Assembly (NCBI GenBank): GCA_039934455.1
Contig: JBDTMF010000249.1
Coordinates: forward strand, 1 to 5,882
Reading direction: 5' to 3'
From: DASQFQ01 sp039934455
GTDB lineage: Bacteria > Actinomycetota > Thermoleophilia > Solirubrobacterales > Solirubrobacteraceae
DNA: 5,882 nucleotides
Numbering within the stretch: position 1 is the stretch's first letter; every line of letters starts with the position of its first letter. Shown here in pieces: positions 1 to 5,882 of this stretch. Position numbers and translations under genes: made by a program. Below the pieces are notes generated by a model that made no database searches, was not told the origin of the DNA, and was given only the letters and a program-made list of their open reading frames with translations.

Positions 1-1732
<1,732 letters not shown>

Positions 1733-1810
1733 CCGGGCCTAGAGCGCGACCCTGACCTCCCACCGCTCCTCGCCGCGTACTCGGTGCCGCCCGCGGGCTC
1801 TGGCCCGGGG
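1733..1810. other. Intergenic gap between RNase HI and the GGDEF gene
   Basis: This 78-bp spacer is the longest gap in the window. A small inverted repeat, CGGGC-TCTG-GCCCG (1794-1807), starts four bases past the RNase HI stop codon but has no T-tract, so it is at best a weak pause or processing hairpin. I see no convincing -10/-35 pair for the downstream gene. Confidence 0.5.
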
Positions 1811-2215
1811 TCATTCCCGCTCTCCATCCAGTGCCTGGTTTACCAGGGCGTCCGCATCCGCGTTCTCGGCCCGCGGCACGGGCCGGATCGACCAGCGCTC
1901 GAAATCGCCCAGCGCAGCCAGCGCCTGGGCGTGCAGCGGCTTCATGTCGGGGTGCTTGACCTTGTAGCGGCCGGTGACCTGGTGGGCGATCAGCTCGGAG
2001 TCGTTGATGACGTCGACCTCGGTCGCCCCCAGCGCGCGCGCCCGCTCGAGCCCGAGCAGCAGCCCGCGGTACTCCGCCACGTTGTTCGTCGCGCGGCCGA
2101 TCGTCTCCGCGGCCTCGTCCAGCACCTCGCCCTCGGGCGTCCTGAGGACCGCCGCGGCGGCCGCGGGCCCCGGGTTGCCCCGGGCGCCGCCGTCCACGTG
2201 GACGACAACCCTCAC
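1811..2215 (-). CDS. rnhA: Ribonuclease HI, short form
   Basis: Cytosolic endonuclease that cleaves the RNA strand of RNA-DNA hybrids (R-loops, Okazaki primers). The 134-residue protein is essentially one RNase H domain. All four catalytic acidic residues are visible: D8 (HVDGGARGNPG), E48 (NNVAEYRG), D72 (NDSELI) and D122 (ADALVN). It resembles the compact actinobacterial/archaeal type I enzymes and lacks the extended basic protrusion of the E. coli protein. I chose the GTG at 2215 because the protein then begins directly at the first beta strand (VRVVVHVDGG), a GAGG lies 10 nt upstream (2226-2229), and the gap to the upstream stop is 16 bp. The same frame opens at an ATG at 2320, but that would overlap the upstream gene by 89 bp and add 35 low-complexity residues. 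It is probably co-transcribed with the 74-residue gene. Confidence 0.93.
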   Translation of the reverse strand: MRVVVHVDGGARGNPGPAAAAAVLRTPEGEVLDEAAETIGRATNNVAEYRGLLLGLERARALGATEVDVINDSELIAHQVTGRYKVKHPDMKPLHAQALAALGDFERWSIRPVPRAENADADALVNQALDGERE

Positions 2216-2225
2216 CCCGGCGAAA

Positions 2226-2229
2226 CCTC
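2226..2229 (-). promoter_or_regulatory. Ribosome binding site deciding the RNase HI start
   Basis: GAGG on the minus strand, 10 nt before the GTG at 2215. It supports this GTG over the far-upstream ATG at 2320. It is short, so support is moderate. Confidence 0.5.
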
Positions 2230-2231
2230 GG

Positions 2232-2456
2232 TCAGGCTTCGGCGTCGGCGGTGATGGGCGGGAACTCGCCCGGCACGCGCATCCGACGGCGATCGCGGAT
2301 CTCGCGCTTGCCACCCGCATTGCCCGTGCCGCGGTCGCGGCGCGAGCTCTTGCGGCGATCGATGATCACCGTCACGTTCGGGTCGTCCTCGTAGTACGCC
2401 GCGAGCTGGTCATAGAGCTCGGGCGCAAGGGGTTCGGGCACCACACAGAAGATCAC
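2232..2456 (-). CDS. Uncharacterised 74-residue protein with two Arg-rich DRR motifs
   Basis: I do not recognise a named family. The first 33 residues look like a small beta-alpha-beta unit: strand VIFCVV (1-6), helix around PELYDQLAAYYED (12-24) and strand VTVIID (28-33). This is followed by DRRKSSRRD (33-41), a glycine-rich turn (43-49), and a second basic segment with RDRRRMR (54-60). The beta-strand-then-DRRxxxRR layout recalls small conserved hypothetical proteins of several phyla; that is from memory and untested. There is no signal peptide or membrane segment. The basic C-terminal half would suit binding to nucleic acid or a phosphorylated ligand, but this is speculation. I chose the GTG at 2456 because it begins at the first predicted strand and has AGGA 8 nt upstream. 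An in-frame GTG at 2492 would add 12 residues (86 in total). The gene sits 16 bp upstream of RNase HI and 58 bp downstream of the zinc-ribbon gene. Confidence 0.8.
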   Translation of the reverse strand: MIFCVVPEPLAPELYDQLAAYYEDDPNVTVIIDRRKSSRRDRGTGNAGGKREIRDRRRMRVPGEFPPITADAEA

Positions 2457-2463
2457 GAACGCG

Positions 2464-2491
2464 ATCCTACCTTGGAGGCGCTCAGAGTCCA
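2464..2491 (-). promoter_or_regulatory. Possible promoter of the 74-residue gene, near-leaderless
   Basis: TGGACT (2486-2491, four of six matches to TTGACA), a 16-bp spacer, then TAGGAT (2464-2469, TAnnnT form). The -10 box ends 7 nt before the GTG start, so a transcript from it would be leaderless or nearly so. The same bases contain AGGA, which could instead act as a ribosome site on a longer transcript. Sequence alone cannot decide between them. Confidence 0.35.
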
Positions 2492-2509
2492 CTCGACCAT
2501 CCGTCGAGT
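2491..2509. repeat. Short perfect inverted repeat between the zinc-ribbon and 74-residue genes
   Basis: ACTCGAC-CATCC-GTCGAGT, seven-base arms and a five-base loop. It starts 5 bp after the upstream stop codon and its distal edge touches the candidate -35 box. No T-tract follows, so it is not a standard intrinsic terminator. It could be an operator, a pausing hairpin or chance. Confidence 0.4.
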
Positions 2510-2514
2510 CTCCA

Positions 2515-3222
2515 CTATTCGGCTACGGGGAGGTGGAGGCCGCCGCGCTCGTCGGCGGCCGCGTTGCCGACCAGCTCGTCGGCGTCGAGCTCGCTCAATT
2601 CCGCGCCCTGGGCGACCTGACGGACGCCGCCGGCCTCGTCGGACAGGTCGATCTCGAAGCGATACCAGCTGAGCTCCCACATCACGGCGATGCCGACGAC
2701 GCTCGGGCGGTCGGGAAGCGGGCGCGCGCTCACCTCGGGAGCACCGAGCGAGCGTGCGATGCCGCCGACCGTGCGGGTGTGCTCGGAGGCGTTGAAGACC
2801 TCGAGCGCCCGCTCGACCTTCAGCTCGGCGTTGGTGGGCACGGCGCGGACGTGGCGCGGGCGGCGCGGCAGGTCCGGGGGCGGCTCGTGCTGCGGCTCTC
2901 GGCCCTCCGGCGCCGGCGCGACGGGCTCGGCTTCCGCCGCGGCCGCGTCGGCGACCTCGCGGGCGCGCTCGCGGCGGGCGCGGAACTTCTCGAAGAACCC
3001 GCGCCCGCGCTCGGTCCGCGAGGCCCGCAGCGTCAGCTCCTCCCCGCCGTCCTCGCGGATCCAGCCCTCGTGCTGCGCGCGCACGGTGCAGAGCTCGCAG
3101 ACCTGCCGGCGCTCGCCGCCGGCCAGGTAGGACTCCGCGCGCTCGCCGCGCAGCAGCGTGCGCCCGCAGACGTCGCAGGAGATGTCGACCTGATTGGTGC
3201 GGATATCCCTGGTGCTCGCCAC
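2515..3222 (-). CDS. Uncharacterised zinc-ribbon protein, 235 residues
   Basis: A probable metal-binding protein of unknown function. The N-terminus has a CxxC-CxxC zinc ribbon: C16/C19 (CDVC) and C42/C45 (CELC), with a conserved-looking tail HEGWIRED (51-58). A charged helix follows (about 69-92), then an Ala/Glu/Pro-rich flexible linker (93-130). The C-terminal part (about 130-235) looks folded: a helical stretch ELKVERALEVFNASEHTRTVGGIARSLG (133-160), which could be a small helix-turn-helix, then strands VVGIAVMWELSWYRFEIDL (175-193) and an acidic tail. Ribbon plus possible HTH suggests a nucleic-acid or protein adaptor, but I cannot assign a role. The start is GTG at 3222, 27 bp after the EF-G-like stop. 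There is no strong ribosome site; AGAAG abuts the GTG, and a TACGCT box lies 9 nt upstream. A competing frame over the same span is Arg-rich and low-complexity, typical of a shadow. Confidence 0.87.
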   Translation of the reverse strand: MASTRDIRTNQVDISCDVCGRTLLRGERAESYLAGGERRQVCELCTVRAQHEGWIREDGGEELTLRASRTERGRGFFEKFRARRERAREVADAAAAEAEPVAPAPEGREPQHEPPPDLPRRPRHVRAVPTNAELKVERALEVFNASEHTRTVGGIARSLGAPEVSARPLPDRPSVVGIAVMWELSWYRFEIDLSDEAGGVRQVAQGAELSELDADELVGNAAADERGGLHLPVAE

Positions 3223-3249
3223 CTTCTGGCGAGCGTAGCAACGGCCCGC

Positions 3250-5319
3250 CTACGCTTTGACCGCTTCCTCCTCCTCGGTCGCCTTCTGCACGATCTTTTG
3301 CGCCAGATGCGAGGGCATCTCCTCGTAGCGGAGGAACTCGAGCGTGTACTCGCCCTGCCCGCCCGTGATCGAGCGCAGGTCAGGCGCGTAGGTCAGCAGC
3401 TCCGCCATCGGCACCTCGGCCTTGACCTCGGTCATGCCGGCGGCGGCCTCGGTGCCCAGCGGGCGCCCGCGGCGCGAGGAGAGGTCGCCCATGACGTCAC
3501 CGACATTCGTCTCCGGCACCGAGGCGCTGACCATCATGATCGGCTCCAGCAGCACCGGGCCGGCCTGCTCCATCGCCTGGCGCATCGCGATCGAGCCGGC
3601 GATCTTGAAGGCCATCTCCGACGAGTCGACCGTGTGGTAGGAGCCGTCGAAGAGCCGCACGCGCACGCCCTTGACCGGGAAGCCGGCCACGACGCCCGAG
3701 CTCATCGCCTCGATCACGCCCTTCTCGACCGCGGGGATGAAGCTGGTGGGGATGACCCCGCCCTTGATCGCGTTGACGAACTCGAACTCGCCGTCGGCAA
3801 GCGGCTCGACCTCGATGTGGCAGTCGCCGAACTGACCGCGGCCGCCGCTCTGCTTCTTGTGGCGGCCGTGTGCCTTGGCCGAGCCGCGGATCGTCTCCTG
3901 GTAGGGCACGCGCGGCGGCTTGAGCGTCACCTCGGCGCCGAAGCGCGACTTCAGCCGGTCGACGACGACCTCGACGTGGATCTGCGACAGCCCGGCCACG
4001 ATCTGCTCGCCCGTCTGCGGGTCGCGGTGCAGATCGATCGTCGGGTCCTCCTCCTGGAGGCGCCGCAGCGAGGAGAAGACCTTGTCCTCGTCGCCCTTCG
4101 CCTTGGCCTCGATGGCGAACGCCATCACCGGCGCCGGCAGCGCGATCGAGGGCATCGAGATCGGCTCGTCACGGTCGGCGAGCCAGTCGCCCGCGCGCGT
4201 CTCCTTGAGCTTGGCCACCGCGCCGATGTCCCCGGGCCCGAAGGCGTCGATGTGGGTGACCTCCTTGCCCTGGGGCACGAGCAGCTGGCCCATGCGCTCC
4301 TTGGCGTGCGCGCGCGTGTTGAGCAGGTGCGAGTCGGCCTTCACCGTGCCCTGGTAGACGCGGAAGAGGTTGATGCGGCCCGCGAACGGGTCGGCCCGGG
4401 TCTTGAAGACGTAGGCGTAGGTCTCGCGGTCCTCGGTCGGCTCGAGCGTCATGTCGGGCAGCTCCAGGCCACCGTGCTGGACCGGCGAGGGCAGGTCGTC
4501 GACGAGCGCGTCGAGCAGGCGGTCGGCGCCCAGGTGGGCGGTCGCGACGCCGCAGGTGACCGGGAAGATGTGGCCGTGGTCGGTGCCGTCCTCGAGCGCG
4601 GTGACGATCTCCTCGTGCGAGATCTCCTCGCCCTCGAGGTAGCGCTCCATCAGCGCGTCGGAGTTCTCGGCGACCTCGTCCATCAGCTTCTCGCGGTACT
4701 CCTCGGCCTGGGCGAGCAGCTCGTCCGGGATCGGGATCTCGCGGCAGTTCTCCTTGCCGGTGCCGTCGTACTCGTAGGCCTTCATGTCGACGAGGTCGAT
4801 CAGGCCGCGCACCTCGTGCTCTGAGCCGATCGGGATCTCGGTGGCGACGACGTGCGGGCCGAAGGCGCTCTTGAGCGACTCGAGCGTGCGGAAGAAGTCG
4901 GCGCGCTCGCGGTCGAGCATGTTGACGAAGACGAGCCGCGCGACGCCGAGCTCGGCGGCGCGCGTCCACAGCCGCTGGGTCGAGACCTCGACGCCCATCA
5001 CGGCGTTGACCACGAAGACGGCGGACTCGCACACGCGCAGCGCGCCGAGCGCGTCGGCGATGAAGGACGGCTCGCCGGGGGTGTCGATCAGGTTCACCTT
5101 CACGTCGCGCCACGAGAACGACGCCAGCGCGGCGGAGATCGACATCCCGCGCGCCTGCTCGTCCTGGTCGGAGTCCGACACGGTCGTCCCGTCCGCCACC
5201 GTGCCGAGCCGGGTCGTCGCGCCGGCCTCGAACAGCAAAGCCTCGTGCAGCGACGTCTTCCCGCTCCCACGGTGGCCCACTAGGGCCACGTTGCGGATCC
5301 TCTCGGCGGCGTGCGGCAT
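3250..5319 (-). CDS. EF-G-like translational GTPase (FusA/EF-G2 family paralogue)
   Basis: A complete, 689-residue cytosolic GTPase of the ribosomal translocase family, with the usual EF-G length and domain order: G domain with G' insertion (about 1-280), II (290-395), III (400-472), IV (475-586) and V (587-680), then an acidic EEEE tail. Domains IV and V are strongly EF-G-like: HKKQSGGRGQFGD (487-499), the GSYHTVDSSEMAFK stretch, and GDLSSRRGR. The GTPase motifs are less canonical. G1 is GHRGSGKT (15-22). G2 has Ser60 where EF-G has Thr. G3 is DTPGEPSF (79-86), with Glu83 replacing the catalytic His. G4 is NMLD (133-136), with Met replacing Lys of NKxD. Its neighbours are not rpsL, rpsG or tuf, so it is probably a paralogue and not the main fusA; other EF-G2 proteins also lose the His. 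It may act in a specialised translation step or may be a weak GTPase. The ATG at 5319 has AGGAG 7 nt upstream. Confidence 0.93.
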   Translation of the reverse strand: MPHAAERIRNVALVGHRGSGKTSLHEALLFEAGATTRLGTVADGTTVSDSDQDEQARGMSISAALASFSWRDVKVNLIDTPGEPSFIADALGALRVCESAVFVVNAVMGVEVSTQRLWTRAAELGVARLVFVNMLDRERADFFRTLESLKSAFGPHVVATEIPIGSEHEVRGLIDLVDMKAYEYDGTGKENCREIPIPDELLAQAEEYREKLMDEVAENSDALMERYLEGEEISHEEIVTALEDGTDHGHIFPVTCGVATAHLGADRLLDALVDDLPSPVQHGGLELPDMTLEPTEDRETYAYVFKTRADPFAGRINLFRVYQGTVKADSHLLNTRAHAKERMGQLLVPQGKEVTHIDAFGPGDIGAVAKLKETRAGDWLADRDEPISMPSIALPAPVMAFAIEAKAKGDEDKVFSSLRRLQEEDPTIDLHRDPQTGEQIVAGLSQIHVEVVVDRLKSRFGAEVTLKPPRVPYQETIRGSAKAHGRHKKQSGGRGQFGDCHIEVEPLADGEFEFVNAIKGGVIPTSFIPAVEKGVIEAMSSGVVAGFPVKGVRVRLFDGSYHTVDSSEMAFKIAGSIAMRQAMEQAGPVLLEPIMMVSASVPETNVGDVMGDLSSRRGRPLGTEAAAGMTEVKAEVPMAELLTYAPDLRSITGGQGEYTLEFLRYEEMPSHLAQKIVQKATEEEEAVKA

Positions 5320-5326
5320 GCCTGTG

Positions 5327-5331
5327 CTCCT
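5327..5331 (-). promoter_or_regulatory. Strong ribosome binding site of the EF-G-like gene
   Basis: AGGAG within a purine-rich GAGGAGAGGAG run (5327-5337), 7 nt before the ATG at 5319. It is the best Shine-Dalgarno sequence in the window and fixes this start, implying efficient translation. Confidence 0.75.
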
Positions 5332-5340
5332 CTCCTCAGG

Positions 5341-5358
5341 GCCGCGCCCTCACGCGGC
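5341..5358. repeat. Short GC hairpin in the EF-G-like leader
   Basis: GCCGCG-CCCTCA-CGCGGC, a perfect six-base-pair stem with a six-base loop. It lies between the sigma-factor stop and the EF-G-like ribosome site. No T-tract follows, so it is not a standard terminator. In this GC content it may be chance. Confidence 0.35.
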
Positions 5359-5370
5359 GTGGAAGCGCGG

Positions 5371-5399
5371 AGGCTACCGTCAGTCGCGCAGGTTGTCGC
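5371..5399 (-). promoter_or_regulatory. Possible promoter for the EF-G-like gene
   Basis: GCGACA (5394-5399, four of six matches to TTGACA), a 17-bp spacer, then TAGCCT (5371-5376, TAnnnT form). It overlaps the last codons of the sigma-factor gene. It would give a leader of about 45 nt containing the short hairpin and the strong ribosome site. Support is weak and from sequence only. Confidence 0.25.
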
Positions 5400-5882
5400 C
5401 CTGGAGCCTGGACTTCAGGCGCAGGACGGCCTTCGTGTGCAGCTGGGAGATGCGCGACTCGGTGACGCCGAGGACCTCCCCGATCTCCCGCAGGGTCAGG
5501 TTCTCGTAGTAGTAGAGGGCGATCACGAGCTTCTCGCGCTCGGGCAGGGCGGAGATCGCGTCGGCCAGGCGGTCCTTGAGCTCGGAGGCGTCGAGCAGCT
5601 CCTGCGGGTCGGGCGCATCCGGGTCGTGGAGGGTGTCGAGCAGCGACACCGAGTCCCCGGAGGAGTCCGAGACCGCCCACAGCTCGTCGAGCGCGACGAC
5701 CGTGGAGTTGGAGATCTTCATGAGGCTCTCCTGGAACTCCTCGATCGTGATGCCCAGCTCCTTCGCCATCTCCTCGTCGGACGGCGTGCGGTGCAGACGG
5801 TGCTCGAGGCCGCCGTCGACGCGCTCGACCTCGCGGGCGCGGGCGCGCACCGAGCGCGGCACCCAGTCCAGCGAGCGCAGCT
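5380..5882 (-). CDS. fliA: FliA/WhiG-family RNA polymerase sigma factor, N-terminus beyond the window
   Basis: The C-terminal 166 residues of a group 3 sigma factor, which directs RNA polymerase to flagellar, chemotaxis or (as WhiG) sporulation promoters. The visible part starts in LRSLDWVPRSVR, the usual join of region 2 to region 3 in FliA/WhiG proteins. It continues through region 3 (HRTPSDEEMAKELGITIEEF), an acidic linker (DTLHDPDAPDPQELLD), and region 4 with LPEREKLVIALYYYE and the helix-turn-helix LTLREIGEVLGVTESRISQLH (near 5438-5499). Region 4 wording is closer to Streptomyces WhiG than to enterobacterial FliA, but the two are orthologous and the target regulon cannot be told from here. 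The gene ends with TGA at 5380, 60 bp before the EF-G-like ATG. Regions 1-2, with the -10 recognition helix, lie past the right edge. The frame is open to the edge, so the GTG at 5862 is an internal valine codon, not the start. Confidence 0.93.
   Translation of the reverse strand, partial: LRSLDWVPRSVRARAREVERVDGGLEHRLHRTPSDEEMAKELGITIEEFQESLMKISNSTVVALDELWAVSDSSGDSVSLLDTLHDPDAPDPQELLDASELKDRLADAISALPEREKLVIALYYYENLTLREIGEVLGVTESRISQLHTKAVLRLKSRLQGDNLRD

Noticed and set aside
1794..1807. Intrinsic terminator after RNase HI
   Set aside because: Only a five-base-pair stem and no T-tract on the transcribed side.
2216..2320. Extended N-terminus of RNase HI from the ATG at 2320
   Set aside because: Would overlap the 74-residue gene by 89 bp, adds no domain residues, and the GTG at 2215 has a ribosome site and normal spacing.
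2232..2456. PilZ-type c-di-GMP receptor for the 74-residue protein
   Set aside because: RKSSR fits RxxxR by chance, but the obligatory downstream (D/N)xSxxG motif and the beta-barrel length are missing.
2453..3241. 262-codon minus-strand frame over the zinc-ribbon gene
   Set aside because: Same span, other frame, extremely Arg-rich. The competing frame has the paired CxxC motifs and balanced composition.
2533..4824. 763-codon open frame on the plus strand
   Set aside because: Antisense to the zinc-ribbon and EF-G-like genes. Low-complexity Leu/Arg/Asp/Val product without a recognisable motif.
4169..5113. 314-codon minus-strand frame inside the EF-G-like gene
   Set aside because: Frame-shifted shadow, nearly all Arg/Ala/Pro/Gly. 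The true frame matches EF-G throughout.
3250..5319. Part of the classical str operon
   Set aside because: Neither rpsL, rpsG nor tuf adjoins the gene; the neighbours are a sigma factor and a zinc-ribbon protein.

Overview
This is a very GC-rich stretch of bacterial chromosome in which all six recognisable genes lie on the minus strand. They are separated by short gaps of 16 to 78 bp, and no gap exceeds 80 bp. GC richness, GTG starts, a WhiG-like sigma factor and the style of the GAF-GAF-GGDEF protein point to a deep-branching actinobacterium, most likely Thermoleophilia (Solirubrobacterales). That placement comes from recognising protein families, not from a search.

In transcription order, from the right edge leftwards, the genes are: (1) the 3' part of a FliA/WhiG-family sigma factor, cut by the right edge; (2) a complete EF-G-like translational GTPase with several non-canonical GTPase motif residues; (3) an uncharacterised 235-residue protein with an N-terminal four-cysteine zinc ribbon; (4) an uncharacterised 74-residue protein with two arginine-rich 'DRR' segments; (5) a short RNase HI with a complete DEDD active site; (6) a large GAF-GAF-GGDEF diguanylate cyclase, cut by the left edge. 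The visible end of gene 6 suggests that an HD-GYP phosphodiesterase domain follows outside the window.

The spacing fits one long transcription unit, but weak promoter-like sequences precede the EF-G-like gene and the 74-residue gene, so internal starts are possible. The most interesting contextual point is a FliA/WhiG-type sigma factor co-oriented with a cyclic di-GMP enzyme. In Streptomyces, c-di-GMP controls WhiG through the anti-sigma factor RsiG. No anti-sigma gene is visible here, so a regulatory link is only a hypothesis.

I see no mobile element, CRISPR array, tRNA, rRNA or phage signature. The long plus-strand reading frames are antisense shadows of the real genes. The region looks like ordinary vertically inherited chromosome with two small unknown proteins worth following up, rather than a new defence or biosynthetic system.
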